A stretch of 64,000 nt of DNA from Methanolinea mesophila (GCF_017873855.1 NZ_JAGGKR010000001.1:1281529-1345528); one strand, 5' to 3'. Positions 8,508 to 18,142 are shown, counted from the first letter of the stretch. Notes: a model not told the origin generated them from the letters alone. Program-made: numbers and translations.

Positions 8508-9422
8508 ATGACAGAGCGGGAGCAGTGGTGCATGAAAGTCCCCTTGCGCGAGGGGGAGAAGGTCCGGCAGGAGCTTGCCGGGAAGGACCTCCTGGACCGG
8601 AGTCTCCGGCCAAAGGCTCTCGAGGGCTGTCTCCTTATCCCGGTGCTCGCTCCCGGTCCCGGCAACCTGCGTTGCACATTCCATTCACTCCCGCCCCAGG
8701 AAGAGCTCCCCCGGCACGAGCTCGTGGGGGGGATTGCGATCATGCCCGAGCGTGACGTGGGGGCGGCGGAGTTCCTTCTCCGGGCCCGTCCCGTCATCCA
8801 CACGGTCCTTTTCCCGGAATCCGAGGTCGAAGGGGAGTTCCGCACCCGGTCCTTCGAGGTCCTCGCCGGGGAGCCCACCACGAAAACGACGGTGACGGAG
8901 TACGGGCACCGGTTCGTGATCGACCTCTCCGCCGCGTACTTCTCCGCCCGGCTCGCAACCGAACGGCAGCGGGTCCTCGGGCAGGTCGCCCCCGGGGAGT
9001 CCGTGCTAGACATGTTCACCGGGGTGGGGCCGTTCGCCATTACCCTGGCAGACGTCGCGTCGTTCGTGGTCGCCTCGGACCTCAACCCCGGAGCGGTCCT
9101 GCTCCTGCTGGAGAATATCCGGCTGAACAGGGTGAAGAACGTGCTCCCGGCCTGCGCCGACGCAGCCCGCCTTGACCGGGTGCTTCACTGGAAGTTCGAC
9201 CGTGTAGTCATGAACTATCCCCTGGACCCGGTCCCCTTCCTTCCTCACGCCATGCGGCTCTGCCGGCCGGGTGGATGGATCCACTGTTACATGCTGCAGT
9301 CCGAAGAAGGGGCACTTCTCCCCTCCCTGCACGATTACCCGGTTGCTTCCTGCACCGAACACATGGTGCGTTCGTATTCCCCAGGCAAGTGGCATGCGGT
9401 GTATGATATCAGGCTCGAATGA
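8508..9422 (+). CDS. trm5: tRNA (guanine37-N1)-methyltransferase Trm5
   Basis: 304 residues. It has a D1/D2-like N-terminal region and a class I SAM-dependent methyltransferase fold. The SAM loop VLDMFTGVGPFAI (near residues 165-177) is typical of Trm5, VASDLNPGA is motif II and VVMNYPLDP replaces the usual N-L-P catalytic loop. It makes m1G37 next to the anticodon, which prevents +1 frameshifting. In some archaea a paralogue makes wyosine intermediates, so Trm5a versus Trm5b is not decided. The start could also be the ATG at 8532. Single gene. Confidence 0.9.
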   Translation: MTEREQWCMKVPLREGEKVRQELAGKDLLDRSLRPKALEGCLLIPVLAPGPGNLRCTFHSLPPQEELPRHELVGGIAIMPERDVGAAEFLLRARPVIHTVLFPESEVEGEFRTRSFEVLAGEPTTKTTVTEYGHRFVIDLSAAYFSARLATERQRVLGQVAPGESVLDMFTGVGPFAITLADVASFVVASDLNPGAVLLLLENIRLNRVKNVLPACADAARLDRVLHWKFDRVVMNYPLDPVPFLPHAMRLCRPGGWIHCYMLQSEEGALLPSLHDYPVASCTEHMVRSYSPGKWHAVYDIRLE

Positions 9423-9603
9423 GGCTGATCAAGTGACATCTTATTCATACCATTTGAATTGGCCCAGGCGCGACCAGAACGCAGGCGTCGCGCCGGCCCC
9501 ATGAAGCGGGGTGGGGGGTATCATCTCCGGTATACGGTCCATGCTTCCTGGTTATCTCAAATTCAATTGCATGGCACAATCAAAAAAATGCTCTTTGGAA
9601 AAC

Positions 9604-10059
9604 TTATTCCTGTTCCTGAGTACTTTCAGGTTTCTCTGTCGAATCTCCAATTAAGGTCTTATTGATGACCGTGCTGATTTTTCCTCCTATCGTCGCGAGC
9701 ATGATCACGAAAATAGCGATGAATATCCCGCCGTACAGCGCAAATCCTGTGGCAAGTGTCACCGTTCCCGCCAACGTGTCGAAAATGACGATGGACAGAA
9801 AATATACCAGTATGGCACAGGCACCGAATAACCCGCTCCAGAAACCCGACCAGATACCGGTTCCACCATCTCCTTGGGTAAGTATCCCTGCAATGAGACC
9901 TCCGATCAGGGCAATAATGAATGTAAAAATAAAAAAGAATAATAGTACGTTTCCAGGTCTCGCCATTAACACGGTGATATAGAACCATACGGCGATGAGA
10001 CATGCACCGATCGATATCCCGAACCATTTGTTCCTGCGTTCAATCACCATGGCCGTCAT
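9604..10059 (-). CDS. small membrane protein, paralogue 3 of tandem triplet
   Basis: A 151-residue DUF5518-like membrane protein with four predicted helices. It starts with the same I-E-R-R-N-K-W-x-G-I-x-I-G-A-C pattern as the next gene upstream and ends in a polar E/Q-rich tail. Three adjacent genes (9604-10942) are clearly paralogous, with 3-20 bp between them. Function unknown; such proteins are often found in small families in methanogens. Confidence 0.8.
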   Translation of the reverse strand: MTAMVIERRNKWFGISIGACLIAVWFYITVLMARPGNVLLFFFIFTFIIALIGGLIAGILTQGDGGTGIWSGFWSGLFGACAILVYFLSIVIFDTLAGTVTLATGFALYGGIFIAIFVIMLATIGGKISTVINKTLIGDSTEKPESTQEQE

Positions 10060-10062
10060 ATT

Positions 10063-10482
10063 TTATCGCAGGGACTTTCCCTGCCCCTCTTTCGATACTT
10101 TCAACAATGCCCATCTTGCCACACCTCCAATACCCCCTCCCACCGTTGCGAGAACGATTGCAGCCAGAAAGAGGTATACTCCTATTACAAGCTCCATTCC
10201 TTCTGCAAATCCAGGTACCCCGCGAATCGTGTCGTAAATCAACAATCCCAGTATTGATATCAAAACAATGAGGCCCCCGGCAATACCGCTTAACAACCCG
10301 AACCATATACCGTCCCGCATCTTCCGGGAGAGGTACACCCCTGAAATGAAGCCTCCGAAGACAAAAAGGAGGACCATGGTGTAAAATACGATCATCCCGA
10401 ATAGCGTGCTATACGCGCCTCCCGCGATAATACAGGCACCGATAAGTATCCCAATCCATTTATTCCTGCGTTCAATCTCCAT
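10063..10482 (-). CDS. small membrane protein, paralogue 2 of tandem triplet
   Basis: A 139-residue membrane protein with four helices, starting with MEIERRNKWIGILIGAC. It shares the G-x-x-S-G-x-Y motif and D-G-I-W-x-G-L-L-S-G-I loop with the first paralogue. Only 3 bp separate it from the next gene, so the triplet is surely one operon. No catalytic residues are apparent. Confidence 0.8.
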   Translation of the reverse strand: MEIERRNKWIGILIGACIIAGGAYSTLFGMIVFYTMVLLFVFGGFISGVYLSRKMRDGIWFGLLSGIAGGLIVLISILGLLIYDTIRGVPGFAEGMELVIGVYLFLAAIVLATVGGGIGGVARWALLKVSKEGQGKSLR

Positions 10483-10501
10483 TGGTAGTTCCCCCCGGTT
10501 C

Positions 10502-10942
10502 TTATTCCGTGGAATTTTCCTGAGTCTCTATTGACTCTTTATACCAGGCCCTCTTCGCCAGTACCCCGAACGCCCCTCCTGCCGCGGCAAGAACAATTGC
10601 AGCAAGGGAGACAAATATCCCTAAAAACAGTGCCATTCCTGCAGCAAATCCTGCAGGCAGTCCGTTAATCGCATCAGAAACCAACATCGCCAGGATAGGT
10701 ATCATAATGAAAAATGCACCGATAATCCCGCTCAACAATCCGTACCAGATACCGTCCCATACTTTGCAGGAGGTGTATATCCCTGAAAAGAGACCCCCGG
10801 CCATAAAAATCAGGGCCGAGTATACCACTAAGAGAAGGTCATTTCCCGGACGGTGTAACAAAATACCGATATAAAATCCTGCACCGATAATGATGGCCCC
10901 CATTATAACCCCAATCCACGTTTTCCTCTTCTCTTTCTCCAT
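10502..10942 (-). CDS. small membrane protein, paralogue 1 of tandem triplet
   Basis: A 146-residue membrane protein with four helices. It carries the same D-G-I-W-Y-G-L-L-S-G-I loop and A-A-I-V-L-A-x-x-G-G stretch as its neighbour. The start is the ATG at 10942 (MEKEKRKTWIG). A 39-residue upstream open extension is Arg-rich, unlike the family, and is rejected. It is the first gene of the three-gene operon. Confidence 0.8.
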   Translation of the reverse strand: MEKEKRKTWIGVIMGAIIIGAGFYIGILLHRPGNDLLLVVYSALIFMAGGLFSGIYTSCKVWDGIWYGLLSGIIGAFFIMIPILAMLVSDAINGLPAGFAAGMALFLGIFVSLAAIVLAAAGGAFGVLAKRAWYKESIETQENSTE

Positions 10943-11117
10943 CTCAAATGAATATCGATGTAATTGTAATAAAAATCTATTATAAAATTCTCTTCGTCGT
11001 TCCACCCTGACTGACGGCCGGTTTACCACCGGTGTCGGTATCCCGGACGGCGACCGCAACCAATTTGCTTTAAGAGCATTCCGGTCAAAAGGAAGAACCA
11101 GACACCGGATTCAGACC

Positions 11118-12164
11118 ATGGCCCCAGACCTACCCCTCTCCGAACCAACCAGGATCCTGATGTTCATCGCCGGGATAATCATCGTCCTTGCCGGAATGAA
11201 GGCGGCATCTCCTATCATCGCACCGATTGCATTTTCGGTATTCCTGGCGGTCATCTTCGGGATGCTCTTCTCCTGGCTGGAAAAGAAGGGGCTCTCGACC
11301 CGGCTGGCCCTCCTGATGACCCTGGCAACTTTTTTCACTATCATAGCGGTTTTTATTGCCGTGATTGTCGGGTCTCTCTTCCGGATTCTCGCGGAGATAC
11401 CGAGCTACCAGCTCGATCTGGAAACCAACCTCGGGATGGCCGCGCCCTACCTCAATGCGGCGGGATTCGATCCGGCATGGCTATCCCTTCCCAGTCTGGT
11501 CCGTTTCCTTGCAACAAGTGCGGGCGGATTAGCGGCCGGGTTTCTTGATCTGGCGATCGTTTTTTTTGTGATTATCTTCACCACGGTCTTCCTGATCCTC
11601 GAGGCCGGAGGTTTCTCTGCCAAGATCAGGGGCGTTATCGGGACGTACCGCCCCGGGGACGTGGAAAAGTTTACACTGCTCGCCCGGAAGAACGTTGATT
11701 ATATTATCGTCAGGACCGAAGTGAACCTGGCCATGGGTATCGGGACCGCACTCCTGCTCACGGTGATTGGAGTTGAATACGCCATTTTCTGGGGGTTCCT
11801 TGCGTTCCTGCTCGGGTTCATCCCGTATGTCGGTTTCTGGCTCGCCGTTATCCCCCCCATGCTCCTGGCCTGGTTCCAGATAGGTCCCCTTGCTGCCATT
11901 GCGGTGCTGGCCGGGTGTGCGGTGATCAACACCCTGGTCGAATACATTATGTTCCCCCAGATAGCGGGGCGTTCACTCTCCTTATCCCCCGCCGTGGTGT
12001 TCATCTCCCTAATCTTCTGGGGATTTATCCTTGGGGGCATAGGTGTCCTTATCGCCGTTCCCCTGACCCTTGCCGTCCAGATGGTTGCCGAACTGTTTGA
12101 GGAGACCCGGTGGATCGCGATCCTTCTCGGGCCGTCTCCGAAGGATGACCCGGGGACGGCATAA
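11118..12164 (+). CDS. AI-2E family transporter (first copy)
   Basis: A 348-residue polytopic protein of the AI-2E/PerM permease family, with about eight membrane helices. Typical features are the paired N-terminal helices, the extracellular loop of ~60 residues, the F-I-P-Y-V-G motif near residue 237 and the C-terminal G-G-I-G-V-L-I-A-V-P-L helix. The substrate is not predictable: members export autoinducer-2 in some bacteria and act as Na+/H+ antiporters in others. A second divergent member follows at 12317 in the same direction. Confidence 0.88.
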   Translation: MAPDLPLSEPTRILMFIAGIIIVLAGMKAASPIIAPIAFSVFLAVIFGMLFSWLEKKGLSTRLALLMTLATFFTIIAVFIAVIVGSLFRILAEIPSYQLDLETNLGMAAPYLNAAGFDPAWLSLPSLVRFLATSAGGLAAGFLDLAIVFFVIIFTTVFLILEAGGFSAKIRGVIGTYRPGDVEKFTLLARKNVDYIIVRTEVNLAMGIGTALLLTVIGVEYAIFWGFLAFLLGFIPYVGFWLAVIPPMLLAWFQIGPLAAIAVLAGCAVINTLVEYIMFPQIAGRSLSLSPAVVFISLIFWGFILGGIGVLIAVPLTLAVQMVAELFEETRWIAILLGPSPKDDPGTA

Positions 12165-12316
12165 GAACGGATCCGGTAATGATCTCTTAATATCGAAGAT
12201 GTTTGGTCCGGACAATCCATGACAGGCCTTGCGGATACCTGCACCCCCGCGATGGATCCCTTTCCACGGATCACTCCAGCGCAAGCCTGATTATCATTAT
12301 ATTAGTATTACTGGGT

Positions 12317-13342
12317 ATGCCATCTGAAACCTTCAGATACGACTTATTGACCATCACCCTGATCTTTCTCATCCTCGCCACCGTATTTGTCATCTATTAT
12401 CCTCTCGCAGCAACCATCATCCTCGGCCTGACGGTTGCCATCGTGGTGCATCCTCTCAACCGCAAACTGTCCGCACGGATGACTCCTGCAAGAGCAGCCG
12501 GGCTCACGACCCTCCTGGTTGCGGTGGTGGCGGGATTCGCGCTCTCATTTCTCGCAGCCATCCTGATCGGGGAAGGCAGTTTAATCTTCAGCATGATCCG
12601 GTCAATAACCGTATGGATGTCATCGATCGCTCCCACCGCGATAATTTCCGGGGCTATCGTGGCAGAAACAATCGACAGCGTAGTTATCTTCATCAAGGTA
12701 GCAATCATTCCGCTTCTGACTTCGGTACCGATCATCCTGTTCCATGCGTTCATTCTCTTTCTCACGGTCTACCTTTTCCTGTTGAAAGGCCCTGATATCT
12801 CCCGGCAGGTCATGTCGGCCCTGCCGGGACGGCTGGGAGAATCGATCGAGAAGATCTCGGGGCTGGTCGTCAACACATTGTACGCGATCTATATCGTCAG
12901 CGTCGAAGTGGCGATTATTTCATTCATCCTTTCATTGCCGTTCTATTACCTGCTCGGGTATCCGACGTATCTCCCGCTGGCGATTATGACCGGACTGGCG
13001 ATGTTCATCCCGATCTTCGGTCCTCTGTTGATCATGGTATTCCTCGTTTTCTATAACCTCGCGATCGGAGACATCCCGGGTTTGCTGGTTGCCCTGTTCG
13101 TCATCTATCCGGTGGCCCTTTGGTTACCGGGCGGCTATATCCGCCCAAGGCTGATGGGAAGGAGGGTCAGTATTCATCCTGTGCTGATAATGATAGGGAT
13201 ACTCGGCGGCATCTCGATCATGGGCATCATCGGACTGATCCTGGGACCGTTGTTCATCGCTCTCCTGGTCGCATCATACCAGATACTGATCGACCAGCTG
13301 ACCATGGCCAAGAACCAAAGCAGCGACCAGACCCCTTCCTGA
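12317..13342 (+). CDS. AI-2E family transporter (second copy)
   Basis: 341 residues, the same family as the preceding gene but distant from it. F-I-P-I-F-G is found where the first copy has F-I-P-Y-V-G. The C-terminal half carries R-P-R-L-M-G-R-R-V-S-I-H-P and G-I-I-G-L-I-L-G-P-L, both classic for the family. The start is set at the ATG at 12317. An open stretch from 12203 is polar and unlike a membrane-protein N-terminus. About 150 bp separate the two permeases. Confidence 0.87.
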   Translation: MPSETFRYDLLTITLIFLILATVFVIYYPLAATIILGLTVAIVVHPLNRKLSARMTPARAAGLTTLLVAVVAGFALSFLAAILIGEGSLIFSMIRSITVWMSSIAPTAIISGAIVAETIDSVVIFIKVAIIPLLTSVPIILFHAFILFLTVYLFLLKGPDISRQVMSALPGRLGESIEKISGLVVNTLYAIYIVSVEVAIISFILSLPFYYLLGYPTYLPLAIMTGLAMFIPIFGPLLIMVFLVFYNLAIGDIPGLLVALFVIYPVALWLPGGYIRPRLMGRRVSIHPVLIMIGILGGISIMGIIGLILGPLFIALLVASYQILIDQLTMAKNQSSDQTPS

Positions 13343-13595
13343 TTTTTTTACAGGGTAGTTCGTGATTGCCACATCGCTACAATCCTCGTGGAAACGGGCT
13401 CAGACAAGAGCGTTAAACCGGAGACACGCGGGGATGATATGCCCTTTCCACTATTTTCCTTCATTTCATGACAAATTACCGAGAGAATAATTAAATAATA
13501 ATTTTATAAGGACGGTTTTTGTTCATCTCTCAAACCTGCTCCCAGCCAGCCCGGGGACGGATAGGGTAATTGTCATCCCCGCCAATATAGATCCC

Positions 13596-14801
13596 ATGGA
13601 CGAGTACCTCGCCCGTCTCCGTGCGGGAACCCTGAAACTCTATGCCCTGGAGCAGGAGCTTTCCCCGGGGGAGGCGGTCTGGCTCCGGCGGCGCTATATC
13701 GAAGAGGAGACCGGGGTATCCCTGGAGAAGGTCGGGTCCTACACCATCGGTGTGGACCGGGTGGTAAAAAAGAACTGTGAGAACATGATCGGGTGCGTGC
13801 AGGTCCCGGTGGGAGTCGCGGGACCGCTCGCGGTGAAGGGCGAGTACGCGAAAGGGTCCTTCTGGCTCCCGCTCGCCACTACCGAGGGGGCGCTTGTCGC
13901 TTCGGTGAACCGGGGTGCGAGTGCCATTACCCGGGCGGGAGGAGCGGAGGTCCGCGTGCTCCACGACGGCATTACCCGTGCCCCGGCGTTTGCTGCCGAC
14001 TCGGTGGTGCACGCCAAGAACGTGGCCGGATGGGTGGAGTCCCACCGGGCGGAGATCGCCGCGGCCGCCGAGAGCACCACCTCGCACGGGAAACTCACCG
14101 ACGTGGTAACCACCATCACCGGCACCACGGTCTTCGTGCGTATGGAGTTCGATTCAAAAGACGCCATGGGAATGAACATGGTCACCATCGGGGGCCAGAA
14201 AGCGGCCGAACTTATCGCGAAAGAGACCGGCGCCCGACTGGTGACCCTCTCGGGGAACATGTGCACCGACAAGAAGCCTGCCGCGGTGAACCTTATCCGG
14301 GGGAGGGGGAGGAGCGTGGTCGCGGGGGTGCACCTGAACCACGACCAGATCCGGGATATCCTGAAGACCGACGCACGGACGCTCGTCGAGGTGAACACCC
14401 GGAAGAACCTGGTGGGTTCCGCGACGGCGGTCTCGCTCGGGTTCAACGCCCACGTCGCGAATGTCATCGCCGCGGCCTATATCGCCTGCGGGCAGGACCC
14501 CGCCCACGTGGTCGAAGGGAGCATGGCCATCACCACAATGGACCCCACGGAGCACGGGGTGTACGCGGCGGTGACGCTCCGCGATCTCCCCCTGGGGACC
14601 GTGGGAGGAGGGACCGGGGTGGAGACCCAGGCGGAGTGCCTGAAACTGCTCGGCGTCGCCGGGAGCGGGGACCCGCCGGGATACAATGCCAGGAAGTTCG
14701 CCGAGATCGTCGCGGCAGGGGTGCTTGCCGGGGAGATCTCCCTGGTCGGGGCCCAGGCGGCCCAGCACCTTGCCCGTGCGCACCAGCAGCTCGGCAGGTA
14801 A
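13596..14801 (+). CDS. hmgA: 3-hydroxy-3-methylglutaryl-CoA reductase (class I)
   Basis: A 401-residue NADPH-dependent HMG-CoA reductase that makes mevalonate, the committed step of archaeal lipid synthesis. Seen are ENMIG (dimer/substrate), the catalytic Glu in TTEGALVAS, D-A-M-G-M-N-M (NADPH loop), the catalytic Lys in DKKPAAVN, GTVGGGT and the C-terminal His in QHLARAH. It lies 6 kb from the thiolase/synthase operon, so mevalonate steps 1-2 and 3 are separate transcription units here. Confidence 0.96.
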   Translation: MDEYLARLRAGTLKLYALEQELSPGEAVWLRRRYIEEETGVSLEKVGSYTIGVDRVVKKNCENMIGCVQVPVGVAGPLAVKGEYAKGSFWLPLATTEGALVASVNRGASAITRAGGAEVRVLHDGITRAPAFAADSVVHAKNVAGWVESHRAEIAAAAESTTSHGKLTDVVTTITGTTVFVRMEFDSKDAMGMNMVTIGGQKAAELIAKETGARLVTLSGNMCTDKKPAAVNLIRGRGRSVVAGVHLNHDQIRDILKTDARTLVEVNTRKNLVGSATAVSLGFNAHVANVIAAAYIACGQDPAHVVEGSMAITTMDPTEHGVYAAVTLRDLPLGTVGGGTGVETQAECLKLLGVAGSGDPPGYNARKFAEIVAAGVLAGEISLVGAQAAQHLARAHQQLGR

Positions 14802-14899
14802 AACCGGGACCTCTTTTTACTATGAAAATCACCCGGGCATTTTTATCCCGTAACCTGGGATCCTAAGATTTTTTTCAAGGATAGACCAGGCCCGGGCGG

Positions 14900-15361
14900 T
14901 CAGATCCCGAACCACTTCATCATCACGACCGCGTCCTCACCATTGGCATAGTACTTCGCGATCTGGAATACCTCCCGGTACCCCAGGATCCGGTAAAAAC
15001 GCTGTGCCGGGAGATTTGCGAGCCGTACTTCCAGTTGTATCCCCGAAGCGCTCTCGATGATGAACTGGTGCTCGAGACGGCGGACGAGGTCGCGCCCGAT
15101 CCCTGTCCGCCGGAAACGGGAGGAAACTGCGAGATTACAGATATGCCCGTAGATCTCTTCCCCGGTATCCTCGAGCCCCCCGGCGACGAACCCCGCGATA
15201 TCCGTGCCCGTATCGGCAACAAAAAAGGTGGTGGGGGAGTACTCCAGCAGCTCCAGGAACGTGCCCGCAGTCCAGGGATCGGGGAACGATTCGGCCTCGA
15301 TATCCACGATTACCGGGATATCTGCCATCCTGGCCCGCCGGATTGTGGCACGACCGGTCAT
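14900..15361 (-). CDS. rimI: ribosomal-protein-type N-acetyltransferase (RimI/GNAT)
   Basis: A 153-residue GNAT acetyltransferase. Acetyl-CoA is bound by the R-x-x-G-x-G loop in SRFRRTGIGRDL; the C-terminal N-x-x-A-Q-R-F-Y-x-x-L-G-Y stretch is the RimI signature. Archaeal RimI homologues acetylate protein N-termini broadly. The start is the ATG at 15361; the 63 residues of open frame upstream overlap the divergent gene at 15437 and are rejected. Confidence 0.9.
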   Translation of the reverse strand: MTGRATIRRARMADIPVIVDIEAESFPDPWTAGTFLELLEYSPTTFFVADTGTDIAGFVAGGLEDTGEEIYGHICNLAVSSRFRRTGIGRDLVRRLEHQFIIESASGIQLEVRLANLPAQRFYRILGYREVFQIAKYYANGEDAVVMMKWFGI

Positions 15362-15436
15362 GAGTGCTAATGTATGGGTGTCACTGCTATAATATACTGT
15401 CAGGAAAAAAGAATAAAGAGGTTTCACAGGGTTTAT

Positions 15437-16696
15437 ATGGTTCATATTTTCCGTTTTGCGGGCGTCCGGCCGAGGGAATCCGAAGCGCCGCGGATTGCGG
15501 CGGTGCCGTACGATGTGGTCACCACCGAGGAGGCCGCCGCCTGCATCCATGATAACGGCCTGAGTTTCCTGCGGATAAGCCGGCCGGATGCCCTCCTGCC
15601 CGATCTCCCCCCCACCGACGACGAGGTGTACCGGACCGGGAGCCGGAACTTCCAGGAGTTCCTCGCGAAGGGGCTGATGGTCAGGGACGGGGAGCCATCC
15701 ATGTACATCTACCGGGTCTCAGCCCCGGGCCAGACCTACATTGGCCTCTGTTGCGGGCTCGATGTCCAGGACTACGAGAAGGAGGTGATCCGGCGGCACG
15801 AACTCACCCGGTACGACAAGGAAGAGGACCGCACCCGGCACATCGACGCGGTGAACGCCCACACAGGACCGGTGGTACTTCTCTACCGGGACGCGAACGG
15901 GGGGCAGGCCTGCCTCGAGGCCCTTATCGCAGACATGGTGCCGGTCGCCGAAGTGGCGTGGGAGGGAGATACCCTGCACCAGGTCTTCCATATCAGCGAC
16001 CCGGCGGCCCTCTCGCGGCTGGAAGCCCTGTTCGATCCGGTGGAGCGGCTCTACATCGCCGACGGGCACCACCGGGCGAAATCCGCGGTGAACGTGTCCA
16101 AAAAGAGGAAAGAGGAAGGGAGGTGGTGCGGTGAGTGCGACCACTTCATGGGCGTCCTTTTCGCCCACGACGGGGTAAAGATCCACGGGTACAGCAGGCT
16201 TGTCACCGACCTCGGCGGGTATGCCCCCTGGGCGTTCATGGCCCGGGTGCGCGACCGGTTCGAGGTCCGGCCCTGCGGGAAGGTGGACGCGTGCGGCTTT
16301 CATATCCCGCCAATCCCCGAGCATGCCCGGGGCTACCACGTGATCCACATGTACCTCGCCGGGGAATGGTACGAGTGCTCCCGCCCGGTGAGTCCGGGGG
16401 AGGGGCCGATCGAGAACCTCGACGTCTCCGTCCTGCAGCGCGAGGTGCTTACCCCGCTCCTCTTCATCACCGACCCCCGGGGAGACCCGCGGCTGCAGTA
16501 CCTGGGAGGCGCCCGCCCTCTCGCGGACCTCGAAGAGATGGTGGACCAGGGGGAGTACGAGGTGGCGTTCGCGATGCAGCCCGTTAAGGTGGAGACCGTG
16601 CTGGAGATCGCCGACAAGGGAGGGATCATGCCCCCCAAGTCCACCTGGTTCGAACCGAAGCTTCTCTCGGGGCTCGTGGTCCATACCCTGGACTAG
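15437..16696 (+). CDS. DUF1015 family protein
   Basis: A 419-residue member of the DUF1015 family, full length. Visible family motifs are PYDVV near the N-terminus, L-Y-I-A-D-G-H-H-R in the middle and K-S-T-W-F-x-P-K-L at the C-terminus. Members occur in many bacteria and archaea, often near amino-acid metabolism genes. No activity is assigned from this sequence. The start is the ATG at 15437; an upstream frame extension from 15374 is not family-like. hisG follows after 40 bp on the same strand. Confidence 0.85.
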   Translation: MVHIFRFAGVRPRESEAPRIAAVPYDVVTTEEAAACIHDNGLSFLRISRPDALLPDLPPTDDEVYRTGSRNFQEFLAKGLMVRDGEPSMYIYRVSAPGQTYIGLCCGLDVQDYEKEVIRRHELTRYDKEEDRTRHIDAVNAHTGPVVLLYRDANGGQACLEALIADMVPVAEVAWEGDTLHQVFHISDPAALSRLEALFDPVERLYIADGHHRAKSAVNVSKKRKEEGRWCGECDHFMGVLFAHDGVKIHGYSRLVTDLGGYAPWAFMARVRDRFEVRPCGKVDACGFHIPPIPEHARGYHVIHMYLAGEWYECSRPVSPGEGPIENLDVSVLQREVLTPLLFITDPRGDPRLQYLGGARPLADLEEMVDQGEYEVAFAMQPVKVETVLEIADKGGIMPPKSTWFEPKLLSGLVVHTLD

Positions 16697-16730
16697 ACCG
16701 TTACCATTTTTCTCTTTTCAGGTCATCTGA

Positions 16731-17609
16731 TTGTGCATGATAAGTATAGCATTGCCCAAGGGCAGCCTCGAGGCCCAGACCCTCCAGCTCTTCAAAGAGG
16801 CGGACCTGGAGGTGCGCCGGGGTGAACGCGATTACAACCCCCGGATCGACGACGCACGGATAGGGAAGGTGAAGATCCTCCGGCCGCAGGAGATCCCCAA
16901 GTATGTGGAGATGGGGTACTTCGACCTGGGTATTTCCGGGCTCGACTGGGTGAAAGAGACCGCGGCCCGTGTGCGGGAGGTCTCCGCCCTTCACTACAGC
17001 AAGACCGGCGAGGGGAACGTGAAGATCGTGGTGGCGGTCCACCAGAGCGAGGATATCAACGACGTGGGGCAGATCCGGCCGAACAGCCGGGTGACCACCG
17101 AGTATCCCGAGATCACCAGGGAATACTTCGGCAGGCTGGGGATCCCGGTGGAACTCTTCCACTCCTACGGGGCGTCTGAAGCGAAGGTGCCGGATCTCAT
17201 GGACGTGGTCGTAGACCTCACCGAGACCGGGACCACGCTCCGGAAGAACGGCCTGAAGATCATCGGGCAGATCATGGAGTCTTACACCATGATCATCGCT
17301 AACCGGGAGAGTTTCGAAGACCCCGGGAAGCGGAAGGCCATAGAGGAGATCGTCACCCTGCTCCAGGGGGTGATCGAGGCCCGCCACCAGGTGCTCCTCA
17401 CCATGAACGTCCCGGAAAAGTCGATGGACGTGGTGATCGCGGCTCTTCCGGCCTTGAAGACACCCACGGTCAGCAGGCTGCACGGGATCGACTACTACAG
17501 CATCCAGACGGTGGTCGACAAGGGAATGGTCAACACGCTCATCCCCAACCTTAAAGCCGCCGGTGCGGTGGACATCCTGGAAATTCCCATTACAAAGATC
17601 GTGCGGTAG
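16731..17609 (+). CDS. hisG: ATP phosphoribosyltransferase (long form)
   Basis: 292 residues; the first enzyme of histidine synthesis, joining ATP and PRPP. Residues ~1-215 hold the catalytic domains: ALPKGSL at the N-terminus, and DVVVDLTETGTTLRKNGL as PRPP loop. Residues ~220-292 hold the ACT-like C-terminal domain that gives histidine feedback in the long form; HisZ is therefore not needed. Start: TTG 16731 has AGGT 7 nt before it, while ATG 16737 (MISIALPKG) is the conventional choice. No other his gene is nearby. Confidence 0.95.
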   Translation: MCMISIALPKGSLEAQTLQLFKEADLEVRRGERDYNPRIDDARIGKVKILRPQEIPKYVEMGYFDLGISGLDWVKETAARVREVSALHYSKTGEGNVKIVVAVHQSEDINDVGQIRPNSRVTTEYPEITREYFGRLGIPVELFHSYGASEAKVPDLMDVVVDLTETGTTLRKNGLKIIGQIMESYTMIIANRESFEDPGKRKAIEEIVTLLQGVIEARHQVLLTMNVPEKSMDVVIAALPALKTPTVSRLHGIDYYSIQTVVDKGMVNTLIPNLKAAGAVDILEIPITKIVR

Positions 17610-17633
17610 GGTTCATGGGGCATCGCCCCTACG

Positions 17634-17655
17634 AAATTTCTTTTTATTTTTCACT
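17634..17655 (+). terminator. T-rich terminator after hisG
   Basis: Runs of T at 17639-17651 follow the hisG stop by about 30 nt. Confidence 0.4.
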
Positions 17656-18035
17656 TCATCCTGCGTTCTGCCGGGGCGAGGCCCCGCGAAAATTTTTTTG
17701 GATTTTTTCCGACCCGCCTTCGGTACACCCCCAGGCGAAGGGACCCGGATTCCTGCAGGAACTCCCACGATGAGGGAGCGAGCACTCGCCCGCTCCGCCC
17801 GTGCCGGGTTGTCCTGGTTACCGGCGCCGATTGTGCCGTGCCGGATCTTGCCGGGACGAGATAGTGATCTTTTTTAAAAGGACACGTCCAGGGGGTTTTC
17901 CAGGCGGTTGCTCCTGGAACGGGTTCTCGCTGCCTGCGCCCGATTAAAAAACCCGGATCTCAGTACCTCCGGTTTTCCTTATTCCTATAGAGAATCGGAG
18001 GAATAATTTTAAGTATACTCGCGTGAATCCTTTGT
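17656..18035. other. gene-free spacer with a dispersed-repeat hairpin
   Basis: The hairpin CGGGGC-GAG-GCCCCG at 17672-17686 is followed by seven T residues and resembles the hairpins at 1879 and 53438. The rest of 17700-18000 has no codon pattern and no recognisable RNA. A TATA-like element, TTTTAAGTATA, is at 18007-18017. Confidence 0.35.
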
Positions 18036-18037
18036 TA

Positions 18038-18142
18038 TCAGACCGGGAGTGTGAGGCAGCATCGGTGGTAACCACCTGATTCCGGACGAGAACTCCTGCC
18101 CGGCAGGAACCCGCCAAGCGCCCATGCTCTCTCTTTTTCTTC
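18038..18142 (+). ncRNA. possible small structured RNA or structured 5' leader
   Basis: Starts about 25 nt after the TATA-like element at 18007. It contains two consecutive short perfect hairpins, GGTGG-TAA-CCACC (18064-18076) and CCTGC-CCG-GCAGG (18095-18107), and ends in a pyrimidine/T tract at 18127-18142. It could instead be the leader of the RNase H-like gene downstream. I do not recognise a known archaeal RNA family (not SRP or RNase P RNA). Confidence 0.25.

Noticed and set aside
18038..18142. SRP (7S) RNA or RNase P RNA
   Set aside because: Too short and lacking the conserved motifs of either; left as unnamed candidate.
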